A stretch of 64,000 bases of DNA from contig NZ_OY764212.1 in the NCBI RefSeq assembly GCF_963668165.1, positions 124,001 through 188,000 on the forward strand, read 5' to 3'. Positions 1-8,947 of the stretch are shown here, one piece after another (positions within the stretch are counted from its first letter, which is position 1; the number at the start of each line of letters is the position of its first letter). A program made the position numbers and the translations under genes. The stretch comes from Marispirochaeta sp. (GTDB lineage: Bacteria; Spirochaetota; Spirochaetia; JC444; Marispirochaetaceae). Below the pieces are notes generated by a model. It was not told the origin of the DNA, ran no database searches, and saw only the letters and a program-made list of their open reading frames with translations.

Positions 1-1
1 C

Positions 2-1021
2 CAGAAAGGGCAGAAGTTCTCCATTCAGCCGGCTTTGAATTACGAAGACGGTCCTGTTGGCATTCTATCTGCCCCAGGTTACAGTTATACTACCATAGGC
101 GGGGATGCTACCTACATCGTGATACCCAACGAGGTCATGGAGCAGGGCTGCCTGCTTCCCTATGAAGGAGAAGCCTTTTTCTGCGGATCCCTGGCGGAAC
201 CTGTCTCCTGCATCGTTGGAACCTTTCATGCCATGTATCATATTAAGCAGGGCTCCTATGTCCATCAGATGGATATAAAAGAGGGCGGTTCGATGGTACT
301 GCTTGCGGGTGTCGGACCCATGGGGCTGGGAGCCATCGATTATGCTATTCACCGGGACCGCAAGCCGCGGCTGATGGTAGTGACCGATATTGATGAATAC
401 CGGCTTCAGCGCGCTGCTTCCATTTACACGGTAAAAGAAGCACAGAAAAATGGTATTGAACTCCACTATATCAATACAAAAGATCTGGATGATCCGGTCT
501 CGCATATCAAGAAGCTCAACGGCGGTAGTGGATACGATGATGTCTTTGTTTTTGCGCCGGTCAAACCGGTGGTGGAACAGGGTGATGCTCTGCTGGGAAC
601 AGACGGCTGTTTGAACTTTTTTGCAGGACCTTCGGACCCCGCCTTTGCAGCAACCATGAATTTCTACAACGTCCATTACGGTGCCACCCATGTTGTGGGT
701 ACCTCGGGGGGGAATACCAAGGATTTAAAGGAATCCCTGAAACTGATGGCAGCCGGAAAAATTAATCCTGCGACAATGGTTACTCATGTGGGAGGGCTGG
801 ACGCTGTTGTTGATACAACCCTGCATCTGCCGGAAATCCCCGGAGGTAAAAAACTGATCTATACTGGAATATCAATGCCTCTTACTGCGATATCGGATCT
901 GGCCGAAAAGGGAAAGACAGACCCCGTATGTGCCAGACTCGCGGAAATTACCCGGAAGGCCGGAGACCTCTGGTGCCGTGAAGCGGAGGAGTATCTCCTG
1001 GCCAACGCGCGGGCCATCTGA
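2..1021 (+). CDS. Zinc-type (MDR) alcohol dehydrogenase, L-sorbose-1-phosphate reductase-like, 5' end outside window
   Basis: The reading frame is open from the first bases, so the true start and the N-terminal zinc-binding part lie upstream; 339 residues remain. It is a medium-chain dehydrogenase: the Rossmann nucleotide loop AGVGPMGLG is followed about 20 residues later by VVTDID, where an acidic residue would bind the cofactor ribose. The segments GGDATY, GSLAEPVSCIVGTFHAMYH and HVVGTSGGNT resemble the SorE group (L-sorbose-1-phosphate reductase) as I remember it. It ends convergently 20 bases from the response regulator gene. A polyol or sugar-phosphate oxidoreductase role is likely; the substrate is not established. 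Confidence 0.75.
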   Translation, partial: QKGQKFSIQPALNYEDGPVGILSAPGYSYTTIGGDATYIVIPNEVMEQGCLLPYEGEAFFCGSLAEPVSCIVGTFHAMYHIKQGSYVHQMDIKEGGSMVLLAGVGPMGLGAIDYAIHRDRKPRLMVVTDIDEYRLQRAASIYTVKEAQKNGIELHYINTKDLDDPVSHIKKLNGGSGYDDVFVFAPVKPVVEQGDALLGTDGCLNFFAGPSDPAFAATMNFYNVHYGATHVVGTSGGNTKDLKESLKLMAAGKINPATMVTHVGGLDAVVDTTLHLPEIPGGKKLIYTGISMPLTAISDLAEKGKTDPVCARLAEITRKAGDLWCREAEEYLLANARAI

Positions 1022-1041
1022 CAGTACACGGTCTTTTGCTC

Positions 1042-1788
1042 TCAGCTTAATTGATAATCCGAGGGTGAAAGACCGTATTTTTCACGAAAAAGACGGGCGA
1101 AGTGCCTACTGCTCGTATACCCAAGACACGAGGATACTTCCTTGACGCTGATACCAGGCTCTTTGAGGCGTCTGTGGGCCTCTTCAAGGCGCAGGTTGGT
1201 CAGGTAGGCAGTCAGGGACTCACCGGTGTATTTCTTGAACATGGAACTCAGGTAGTTTGGAGTTATCTTCAGTTCCGCTGCGATCTGGGCAACCCCGACG
1301 GCTTCGCAGAAACGCCTGCCCGCTACAATCTGGGCATGCCGAACCAGGAGTTCAGGCATATCTCTTGGCTGGTCGTTGTGCTTGTGGAGTGCCAGCTCTC
1401 CGGGTTCTCCCCTGGTTTCGGATGCAATAATATCGAGGGTACGGCCTATTGTTTTTTTCAGTTCCTCCGGGTCTACCGGTTTCAGGAGATAATCGATAAC
1501 ACCAAGTCTCAGGGCACTGCGGCCGTATTCGAACTCAGAATAACCGGAGAGGATAATCCATTTGGTGTTTCGTGAGATCGGGGAGAGTTCTTCGATTGCT
1601 TTCAGCCCGCTTATACCGGGCATGCGGATATCGACCAGGGCTATATCCGGAAATATCCGCTTGACCTCTTCAACCATTGCGGTACCGGTACCAACCTCAG
1701 TAATATCGAAAGCTATAGGTATTTCAGCAAGGATGTCCCGTATGGAGAATCGGACCAGCTGTTCGTCGTCGGCAATAAGGAGCTTCAT
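1042..1788 (-). CDS. Response regulator, AraC-type output (YesN-like)
   Basis: 248 residues. The N-terminal receiver domain (about 1-120) has the acidic pair DDE near residue 8, the phosphoacceptor Asp53 in LVDIRMPG and the conserved Lys in LLKPVD. The C-terminal 100 residues form an AraC/XylS two-helix DNA-binding domain (IAAELKITPNYLSSMFKKYTG, then the GYTSSRHFARLFREKYG type of helix). It overlaps the sensor kinase gene by 4 bases, so the two are translationally coupled. It probably activates the divergent rhamnose transporter operon that starts at 3885. The partnership is clear; the target is inferred from position. Confidence 0.9.
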   Translation of the reverse strand: MKLLIADDEQLVRFSIRDILAEIPIAFDITEVGTGTAMVEEVKRIFPDIALVDIRMPGISGLKAIEELSPISRNTKWIILSGYSEFEYGRSALRLGVIDYLLKPVDPEELKKTIGRTLDIIASETRGEPGELALHKHNDQPRDMPELLVRHAQIVAGRRFCEAVGVAQIAAELKITPNYLSSMFKKYTGESLTAYLTNLRLEEAHRRLKEPGISVKEVSSCLGYTSSRHFARLFREKYGLSPSDYQLS

Positions 1789-3719
1789 ACTTCAATAACT
1801 ACCCTTGTTCCTTTTCCTGGTTTACTTACAATCTCAAAAAGGCTGTGAGGCCAGGTCATGCGCAGGCGCCCCATAACATTCTGAATCCCGATATTGGATT
1901 CCCGTTCCAGAAGGGATGTATCAAAACCGGCTCCGTTATCGATAATCTCGATTAATGCTCCGTCTTCACCTCCGTGGCGCCGTGCCTGAGCCCTGACAGT
2001 CAGGTTCCCCGGACGTTCCAGGGGTTCAATGCCGTGAAGTACGGCGTTTTCCACAAGGGGCTGCAGCAGCAGACGGGGTATCTGCAGGTATCGTGCTTCT
2101 GGGTCCAGCTCAAGGGAGTACTTAAGCCTGCTGCCAAAGCGTATCTGCTGCAGGGAGCAGTATTTGTCAATGCAGTCAAACTCTGCCTCCAGGGAGGCCC
2201 ATCGGGAGTTTGACTGAATATAGCGCAGCATCTCCTTCAGGGCCAGCACCGATTTTTCCAGTTTCTTAGAATCGCCAATTCTGTTAAGACCTATTATTCC
2301 ACTGAGGATGTTGTAAAGAAAATGGGGTTTTACCTGCGACTGAAGTGCCTGGAATTTTGCTTCCTGATTTTCGATTAGGGCGCGGTACTTTACATGGTTA
2401 TCCATGGTAAGAGAGGCGAATTCCGCAAAGGTCATAAACCGGGTAGCTCCGAGATCGGAGAAGCCCTCGGTTTGCCCCAGTTTAAGTGAGACTATAATTC
2501 CGAAGATGGAATCTTCCAGAGTCAGGGGTGCAGCCAGTAATGAGCTGACAGCATCAGGAAGCTGTTCCTCTGTCCCGGTATCCCGTAAAAGCAGATGATT
2601 GCCCGGCCGTATTATTCTTCGACTCAGGAACTTAAGCAGGGTCTCCAGTTCCTCCGGTTTCAGGGCTATGCCGGCCTGGGCGGATAGTTCTCCGATTACA
2701 TTATCGGTGTTTCTGATAATAAGTGCTGTATCCGCGGTTGTATCCTGAACGATTGCCTGGGTGAAGATTGTAAGCAGGTCCTCCAGATTCGATGTATGGG
2801 TAAGGGACGATCCTACGTCGCGGGTCAGGTTCAGAATGCTGTTGACATTGGTTTTGAGATCATCAACAAGAATATTAAAACGGCGGGACATATCCCCGAA
2901 CTCATCCCGGGATATTATCTCCATTCTGGCGCTGAAATCACCGTGAGTTATGGCCCGGAACGCCTGTTCGACCTTTTGCAGCTTAAGGTTTACATCCCGG
3001 GAGAGCAGGAGACTGAGGAGAAGATACACCGCAATTATACTGAGGTCGATTATGATGAAAAGAGCATACATCCTGGTCCTGAACTTTACCGCTTCTTCCT
3101 CCAGGGTCTTTATAAAGTAATTCATGAAACCTTCAAAACTGTTGCTGAAGTAGTAGGATGTTTCCTGGAATTCCTTGAAAAAGGGGGCCAGGGCCTCGTT
3201 CTTTTGCATTTCGTTGTAGGGGTTCTCTGCAAAGCGGTACTCGTCGCGCATTATTACCAGGGTTTCTTCCATGCTGGTCAGCATTGTCATGGCCTGGTCA
3301 TTCATTGTCAGGGCAGTAAGATACTGGTCCTGGATAAACTCATCGTTACTGCGCAGAAAAAAACTCATTTCCATAAAATCCCGGAAAACCCTCTTGTATT
3401 CAAATACGGCATTCTGCCACTGACGCAGGGTAACTGCAGATCGGGGAGAGTAGGTCAGTGATCTGAGCTGTCCGTAGATTTTCGGGGCAAAAAGATCGAA
3501 TACTATATCCTTCATCAGGCTCTGTACTTCCCGGGATTTAACCTGCAGAGCGGAGCCAAGAGCCAGGGAGTTTTGAATCTCCGAGGTCCTTGTCCAGCCG
3601 TATACTGTCAGCCCGGTAACAAAGACGATTCCTGTTATATAAATCATCATCAGAGATAGCAGCTTGTGCCGGAATTTCATAGGACTATGGTAAAGCCATT
3701 CCCGTTTTAGCTCAATCAA
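1785..3719 (-). CDS. Membrane sensor histidine kinase (YesM/LytS-like)
   Basis: 644 residues. One membrane helix lies near residues 17-39 and a second near 215-238, enclosing an extracytoplasmic helical sensor region. A HAMP domain follows (RAITHGDFSARM...DEFGDM), then a GAF-like region (about 310-450), then the His_kinase motif QSQVKPHFLYN with the phosphorylated His and an HATPase (VENAVLHGIEP, DNGAGFD). The start is TTG, chosen because GGAGG lies 9 bases upstream; an internal ATG at 3680 has no clear ribosome site. It lies upstream of its response regulator and divergent from the sugar ABC operon, which suggests it senses the sugar or its binding protein. Confidence 0.9.
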   Translation of the reverse strand: MIELKREWLYHSPMKFRHKLLSLMMIYITGIVFVTGLTVYGWTRTSEIQNSLALGSALQVKSREVQSLMKDIVFDLFAPKIYGQLRSLTYSPRSAVTLRQWQNAVFEYKRVFRDFMEMSFFLRSNDEFIQDQYLTALTMNDQAMTMLTSMEETLVIMRDEYRFAENPYNEMQKNEALAPFFKEFQETSYYFSNSFEGFMNYFIKTLEEEAVKFRTRMYALFIIIDLSIIAVYLLLSLLLSRDVNLKLQKVEQAFRAITHGDFSARMEIISRDEFGDMSRRFNILVDDLKTNVNSILNLTRDVGSSLTHTSNLEDLLTIFTQAIVQDTTADTALIIRNTDNVIGELSAQAGIALKPEELETLLKFLSRRIIRPGNHLLLRDTGTEEQLPDAVSSLLAAPLTLEDSIFGIIVSLKLGQTEGFSDLGATRFMTFAEFASLTMDNHVKYRALIENQEAKFQALQSQVKPHFLYNILSGIIGLNRIGDSKKLEKSVLALKEMLRYIQSNSRWASLEAEFDCIDKYCSLQQIRFGSRLKYSLELDPEARYLQIPRLLLQPLVENAVLHGIEPLERPGNLTVRAQARRHGGEDGALIEIIDNGAGFDTSLLERESNIGIQNVMGRLRMTWPHSLFEIVSKPGKGTRVVIEV

Positions 3720-3884
3720 AAAAGTGTGCCTCCGGGTGCGAAAAGCTTTCCGTATTTTCTCATCTTATGAAAAATAAAGCGGCGGAAGTATAGAAAATGA
3801 TACACCTTTGTAGAATAGCGTCCTAACCGGGTCACCGGGATGGATGCTAAAATTCATCAGAATCAAACAAAACAGGAGGAAGTA

Positions 3885-4901
3885 ATGAAAAAAGGATTGA
3901 TTCTTGTATTATCCTTGTTGTGTATCGCTTCTCTGACAGTTTTTGCCGGCGGTCAGGGAGAAGGGGTCACAAAAAGTGATCTTAAGCTGGTTCTGTTAGT
4001 AAAGAGCCTTGGAAACGGGTTCTTCGAAGCCTGTGCTGATGGCGGAAAAGAGGCTGCCGGTCAACTGGGAAATGTTGAATCCATTTACATGGGGCCGTCA
4101 AATCCTACAGCAGAGGGGCAGATTGAAATCATCGAAACCCTGATTGCTCAGAAGGTAGACGGTATTGCTATATCTGCCAACGATCGGGATGCCCTTGTCC
4201 CCGTCTGCAAAAAGGCAATGAAGGCAGGGATCAAGGTAATCTCCTTCGATTCCGGTATTGCTCCGGGTGGACGGATGGTTGATCTTGCGCCGTCAGAAGC
4301 GGAACTCATTGGCCGGCAGCAGGTTAAGCTTATTGCGCAGCTCTGCGACTATAAGGGTCAGGTCGCCGTTCTGTCTGCAACCAGCCAGGCTACCAACCAG
4401 AATACCTGGATTGAGTGGATGAAAGAAGAGATCAAATTGCCGGAATACAAGGACATGGAGCTGGTAGAGGTTGTCTACGGTGACGACCAGGCGGACAAGA
4501 GCTACCGGGAAGCCGTAGGTCTCATGCAGAAATACCCGAATCTGGCCGGGATCATCTCTCCCACAACAGTCGGCGTATTATCTGCTGCAAAAGCCATCGA
4601 GGATGAAGGCAAAAAGGGCCAGGTTCAGCTGACCGGTCTTGGTCTTCCTTCGGAGATGCAGCACTATGTCGAGAATGGAACCTGCGGACAGATGGCTCTC
4701 TGGAATCCGGTAGACCTGGGATACACTTCGACCTATATTCTTGAAGCCCTGGTAACCGGAAAGATCGAAGGCAAAGCGGGTGATGAAGTAATTGCCGGCA
4801 GAATGGGTAATATCGTCATCGGTGAAGATGGAAACACAATTATGGGAGAACCCTTCGTCTTTAACAAAGGAAATATTGCTGCCTACGCTGCAATGTTCTG
4901 A
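3885..4901 (+). CDS. rhaS: Rhamnose-type sugar ABC transporter periplasmic binding protein
   Basis: 338 residues. A Sec signal peptide (MKKGLILVLSLLC, cleavage near VFA|GG) has no lipobox cysteine. The mature part is a type I periplasmic binding protein of the ribose/rhamnose class (segments IETLIAQKVDGIAISAND, IKVISFDSGIAP, LGLPSEMQHYV). The start is at 3885 because AGGAGGAAGTA directly precedes it; an upstream in-frame ATG at 3840 would place 15 charged residues before the signal. The rhamnose assignment comes from the downstream rhaM, rhaA and rhaB genes and similarity in layout to the rhizobial RhaSTPQ importer; ligand identity is inferred. Confidence 0.85.
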   Translation: MKKGLILVLSLLCIASLTVFAGGQGEGVTKSDLKLVLLVKSLGNGFFEACADGGKEAAGQLGNVESIYMGPSNPTAEGQIEIIETLIAQKVDGIAISANDRDALVPVCKKAMKAGIKVISFDSGIAPGGRMVDLAPSEAELIGRQQVKLIAQLCDYKGQVAVLSATSQATNQNTWIEWMKEEIKLPEYKDMELVEVVYGDDQADKSYREAVGLMQKYPNLAGIISPTTVGVLSAAKAIEDEGKKGQVQLTGLGLPSEMQHYVENGTCGQMALWNPVDLGYTSTYILEALVTGKIEGKAGDEVIAGRMGNIVIGEDGNTIMGEPFVFNKGNIAAYAAMF

Positions 4902-4941
4902 TTTTCTACTGCTGCTATTCAAAGTATAAATAAAACAAATT

Positions 4942-4985
4942 GTGCGGGATCGGTTTTCTCTCTAATGGAGAAAAACCGTTCCCGT
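4942..4985 (+). promoter_or_regulatory. Intercistronic hairpin between binding protein and ATPase genes
   Basis: An imperfect inverted repeat (CGGGA-x-CGGTTTT-CTC opposite GAG-AAAAACCG-x-TCCCG) can fold into a long stem with a short loop. No U-tract follows, so it is more likely an mRNA-stabilising or attenuating structure that favours binding-protein expression than a terminator. A similar hairpin sits at the same place in the second sugar transporter operon (14936-14966). Confidence 0.55.
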
Positions 4986-5053
4986 ACCGTATGAACAAGG
5001 AGCACGGCACGGATGGAGGCAAAGGACTTTTCGCCGGAAAGGAGTAAAAGGCT

Positions 5054-6574
5054 GTGACAGATACCATTCTTGAACTCAGTGGAATCAGCAAGCATTTTCC
5101 CGGAATAAAGGCGCTGGACGGCGTAAACTTGAATATTCGTCTTGGAGAAGTACATGCATTGATTGGGGAAAACGGAGCGGGAAAATCTACCCTGGTGAAG
5201 ATTCTCACCGGTGTGCACGACCCCACTGCAGGCAAAATACTGTATATGGGGCAGGAATTGTTATTTAAAAATGCTCTTGAAGCTCAGGCTGCGGGAATTA
5301 CTGCTATTCATCAGGAAGCTTCAATGTTTTCCGAACTGAGTATTGCAGAGAATATATTCATGGGACACCATCTCAAATCCCAGGGTCCCCTGAAAAATCT
5401 CGATTGGCGGGGTATGCGGAAAAAGACCTCAGCACTGCTGAAGCAGCTGGATCTGGATCTTCATCCGGATACCTTAATAAAAAACCTGGGAGTAGCCCAG
5501 CGCCATATGGTGGAGATTGCAAAAGCCCTCTCTATCGATGCCCGTATAGTCATTATGGACGAACCGACTTCAGCTCTTACCATGCGTGAGGTTGAGGATC
5601 TGTATAAAATCATTCGCAGGCTGCGGGACGAAGGCAAGGCGATTATTTTTATCAGCCACAAATTCGACGAGATATTCGAGATAGCAGACTATTTTACCGT
5701 TCTGCGGGATGGAAAATACATAGGCGAGGGAGAAATCAGCGAATCCTCCGTCGACAAGATTGTAACCATGATGGTTGGCAGGAGCCTGGACCAGATGTTT
5801 CCAAAAAGCGATGCGGCAATCGGGGAAAAAATACTGGAAGTAAATAATATTTCTCAAACAGGATTTTTTAAAGACATCTCTTTTGATCTTCATAAAGGAG
5901 AGATTTTGGGATTCTTCGGCCTGATAGGATCAGGACGAACGGAAGTCATGCGTACAGTCTTCGGTATCGAGACCTCGCAGACCGGATCGGTACGGATGAA
6001 TGGTAAACCCGTAAAGATTAGAAACCCGAAGGATGCAATTAACCTGGGGATCGCCTTTGTTCCTGAGGATCGGCAGGCTCAGGGGGTTATCCTGGATATG
6101 GATTTATGCAAAAACATTACACTGCCTCAGCTCGACAGTATAAGTCCTATGGGAAAAATAGACCGATCCAGGGAACGCTCCATTACAGAGAAGTACGGTA
6201 CCATGATGGAGATCCGCTCCTCAGGCTGGAACGTGAACGCGAACACCCTCTCCGGCGGAAACCAGCAGAAGGTTGTGCTTGCCAAGTGGCTTGCTACCCA
6301 GCCTGTGGTACTTATTCTGGATGAACCAACCAAGGGAATCGATGTAGGGACTAAAGCCGCGGTGCACAAGTTTGTTTCCGATTTGGCCTCAAAAGGTCTG
6401 GGGGTTATCCTTGTTTCGTCTGAACTTCCGGAGGTTTTAGGCATGTCCGACAGAATTATTGTGATGCACGAAGGACGTATAACCAGAGAGTTTACCCGGG
6501 ATGAGGCTGACTCTGAAAAAATTATTCGGGCAGCTACTGCCGTCGTTGCCGGTGCCGGAGGTACTGATTTATGA
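5054..6574 (+). CDS. rhaT: Sugar ABC transporter ATPase with two nucleotide-binding domains
   Basis: 506 residues, the usual size for a CUT2 (RbsA/AraG/RhaT) ATPase. The first domain has Walker A GENGAGKST (38-46) and Walker B VIMDEPTSAL; the second has the relaxed P-loop GLIGSGRTE and a canonical signature LSGGNQQK and LILDEPTKGIDVG, the usual asymmetry of this family. The start is GTG with GGAAAGGAG upstream. It overlaps the next gene by 4 bases (ATGA). It would energise import of L-rhamnose with the two permeases downstream. Confidence 0.9.
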   Translation: MTDTILELSGISKHFPGIKALDGVNLNIRLGEVHALIGENGAGKSTLVKILTGVHDPTAGKILYMGQELLFKNALEAQAAGITAIHQEASMFSELSIAENIFMGHHLKSQGPLKNLDWRGMRKKTSALLKQLDLDLHPDTLIKNLGVAQRHMVEIAKALSIDARIVIMDEPTSALTMREVEDLYKIIRRLRDEGKAIIFISHKFDEIFEIADYFTVLRDGKYIGEGEISESSVDKIVTMMVGRSLDQMFPKSDAAIGEKILEVNNISQTGFFKDISFDLHKGEILGFFGLIGSGRTEVMRTVFGIETSQTGSVRMNGKPVKIRNPKDAINLGIAFVPEDRQAQGVILDMDLCKNITLPQLDSISPMGKIDRSRERSITEKYGTMMEIRSSGWNVNANTLSGGNQQKVVLAKWLATQPVVLILDEPTKGIDVGTKAAVHKFVSDLASKGLGVILVSSELPEVLGMSDRIIVMHEGRITREFTRDEADSEKIIRAATAVVAGAGGTDL

Positions 6575-7545
6575 AACGTTTTTTACGTACCCGGGAGTTC
6601 AACCTGATCATTTTCATTGCGCTGCTTATGGTTTTCGTAACCGCAAGGGCCCCCGGGTTCATTGCCGGCGACAATATTCATCGCATTGTCAATGATACTT
6701 CCATTCTGATTATTGTGGCCATCGGTCAGTTTTTTGTAATCCTTTCCGGCGGTATTGACCTGTCGGTAGGGTCGATCATTGCTTTTTCCGGAATGGCCTC
6801 CGCCATGCTGAACCAGTACTATCCCGAACTTTCCATTACACTGGTACTCATAACAGGAGTTCTGATCGGGCTGGTTTTGGGGATGATTAATGGGGCTATT
6901 GTCGCTTTCGGTAAAGTACCTCCTATTATAACAACCCTTGGTACCATGAGTATATTTCGGGGCTTTACCTTTGTGCTGAGCAAAGGGCAATGGGTAACAG
7001 CTCATGAAATGACTGAATCCTACATGGCCATACCCCACGGAGATTTCCTCGGTATAACGAACCTGATCTGGTGGGCCCTTCTTGTCTCTGTTCTGACCTA
7101 TTATTTCAGTCGCTATACCCGTACGGGCAGAGAAGTATATGCAATCGGCGGAAACAAGACGGCCGCCCGTTTCGTTGGAGTTAAAGAGAAAAAAATCAGC
7201 TTTACAATCTTTTCCATAAGCGGACTGTTGTGCGGTCTTGCGGGTGTTATGTGGACCGCCAGATATGCGGCCGCTGTTAACGAAACCGCAACCGGATTCG
7301 AAATACAGACTGTTGCCGCCTGTGTGCTGGGAGGGGTAAGTATCGCCGGCGGTTCGGGTGCAATACCGGGGGTGATTCTGGGAGCGCTGTTTTTGGGGAT
7401 TATTAACAACGCGCTGCCGGTCATTAATTTTTCCCCCTTCTTTCAGATGTTTATTCAAGGTTTTGTTGTGTTGTCGGCCATGTTCATCAATACAATCATG
7501 GATAAACGTAATGAGAAACTGCTTCTTAACAGGAGACGTCAATAA
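6571..7545 (+). CDS. rhaP: Sugar ABC transporter permease (RhaP-like)
   Basis: 324 residues, about eight hydrophobic segments. It has the BPD_transp_2 signatures of CUT2 permeases: GGIDLSVGSIIAFSGM near residue 65 and TRTGREVYAIGGNKTAARFVG, the coupling loop, near residue 185. It overlaps both neighbours (ATGA with the ATPase, TAATG with the second permease), so the three are translated as a unit. Having two different permeases is typical of the rhamnose importer, while RbsC-type systems usually have one. Membrane channel role is firm; sugar specificity is from context. Confidence 0.88.
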   Translation: MKRFLRTREFNLIIFIALLMVFVTARAPGFIAGDNIHRIVNDTSILIIVAIGQFFVILSGGIDLSVGSIIAFSGMASAMLNQYYPELSITLVLITGVLIGLVLGMINGAIVAFGKVPPIITTLGTMSIFRGFTFVLSKGQWVTAHEMTESYMAIPHGDFLGITNLIWWALLVSVLTYYFSRYTRTGREVYAIGGNKTAARFVGVKEKKISFTIFSISGLLCGLAGVMWTARYAAAVNETATGFEIQTVAACVLGGVSIAGGSGAIPGVILGALFLGIINNALPVINFSPFFQMFIQGFVVLSAMFINTIMDKRNEKLLLNRRRQ

Positions 7546-8570
7546 TGAATGCCAATAATCCCGGTTTATTCGGTTCCAGGCTTGCGGATGGGAAGCAGCT
7601 CAAAGAGCGGCTGATTACGATCTTTACAAAATGGGAAGTCCTTCTTTGTGTCATATTCCTGTTTCAGGGAACCCTCTTTTCAGTTCTGACACCCTATTTC
7701 CTGGACTCTTTTAATCTGATGAACGCCAATTTTACCTTCATGGAGAAAGCTGTTGTTGCTTTACCCATGATACTGGTAATAATGAGCGGTGACATTGATA
7801 TTTCTGTCGCATCCATAATAGCCCTTTCCTCCTTTGCTTTAGGTGCCGCCAGCGAAGCAGGGGCCTCTGTGGTTCAGCTGGTGCTTATAGGGATCCTGGT
7901 GGGTATGCTGGCCGGAGCTTTTAACGGGTTCTTTGTGGCCTATGTGGGAATGCCCGCCATTGCGGTTACCCTGGCGACCCAGTCCCTTTTTCGCGGTATT
8001 TCCCAAGCAGCTCTCGGCGACCAGGCATATACCAGTTACCCGGAGTCCTTCGGGTTTTTCGGCCAGGGTTTTGTCGGTGATACTATAATTCCTTTTGAAC
8101 TTGTTGTGTTCCTTGTTCTTGCTGTTATAATGTGGTTTGTTCTCCATCAGAGCTCCTACGGCCGGAAGGTCTATGCTGTGGGGAACTCGAAAAGTGCGGC
8201 CCGGTTCTCCGGTGTTAATGTCGAACGGGTGCGGTTTATCAATTTTATGCTGAACGGACTTTTCTGCGGTATCGCCGCGGTTCTGTTGACTTCGCGAATT
8301 GGTTCTACCCGTCCCAATATTGCCAACGGATGGGACATGGAAGTAATTACACTTGTCGTTCTTGGCGGAGTATCCATAAGCGGAGGTAAAGGAAATATTT
8401 TTGGAGTAATTGTTTCCATTTTCCTGTTGGGGTATTTGAAGTTCGGTATGGGTCTTTTAAATATTTCCGGAAAGATCATGATTATTACAACAGGCCTTCT
8501 CCTGGTTATTGCCGTACTGCTGCCGATGCTGCTGGAGCAGTTCAGAGCAAGGAGAAAGCTGAAGTTTTAG
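7545..8570 (+). CDS. rhaQ: Sugar ABC transporter permease (RhaQ-like)
   Basis: 341 residues, second permease of the pair. It has the family motif MSGDIDISVASIIALSS and the coupling loop SYGRKVYAVGNSKSAARFSGV. The N-terminus is about 30 residues longer than the partner permease. The start codon shares one base with the rhaP stop. It should form a heterodimeric membrane channel with RhaP. Confidence 0.88.
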   Translation: MNANNPGLFGSRLADGKQLKERLITIFTKWEVLLCVIFLFQGTLFSVLTPYFLDSFNLMNANFTFMEKAVVALPMILVIMSGDIDISVASIIALSSFALGAASEAGASVVQLVLIGILVGMLAGAFNGFFVAYVGMPAIAVTLATQSLFRGISQAALGDQAYTSYPESFGFFGQGFVGDTIIPFELVVFLVLAVIMWFVLHQSSYGRKVYAVGNSKSAARFSGVNVERVRFINFMLNGLFCGIAAVLLTSRIGSTRPNIANGWDMEVITLVVLGGVSISGGKGNIFGVIVSIFLLGYLKFGMGLLNISGKIMIITTGLLLVIAVLLPMLLEQFRARRKLKF

Positions 8571-8579
8571 GAGCCTGGA

Positions 8580-8897
8580 ATGGATAAGGTTGTTGCCTTT
8601 AAAATGAAATTAAAGCCCGGTAAAAAAAATGAGTACCGGCAGCGTCATGCCGAGATCTGGCCCGAGCTTGTCGGAATTCTCGGGGAAAGCGGCGTCTACG
8701 ATTACTCTATTTTCCTGGATGAAGAGACAAATACTCTTTTTGCCGTTCAGAAAGTACGCGAAGGCGGAGGTTCCCAGTCCCTGGGTGATAACCCTGTGGT
8801 ACGCAGGTGGTGGCACTATATGGCGGATATCATGGAGGTTAATCCCGACGAGTCTCCGGTTTCCATTCCCCTGGAAGAGATGTTTTATCTTTCCTGA
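8580..8897 (+). CDS. rhaM: L-rhamnose mutarotase
   Basis: 105 residues, against 104 in E. coli RhaM. It interconverts alpha- and beta-L-rhamnopyranose and so speeds supply of the anomer used by the isomerase. Family features seen: KPGKKNEYRQRHAEIWPE with the catalytic His, the YDYSIFLD strand, and the WWHYMADIME segment near the C-terminus. It starts 9 bases after the permease gene, with GGAGCC upstream, and is followed by rhaA. Its presence is a strong specific marker that this operon handles L-rhamnose. Confidence 0.93.
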   Translation: MDKVVAFKMKLKPGKKNEYRQRHAEIWPELVGILGESGVYDYSIFLDEETNTLFAVQKVREGGGSQSLGDNPVVRRWWHYMADIMEVNPDESPVSIPLEEMFYLS

Positions 8898-8947
8898 TGA
8901 TTGCAGCCCGCGGTCCTTCCGCGATTTACTATATAAAAGGAGTCTAT

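Noticed and set aside
6583-7542. Long open frame (319 codons) antisense to the rhaP permease gene
   Set aside because: The plus strand has clear permease motifs and operon overlaps; the antisense protein is low-complexity and polar with no family features.
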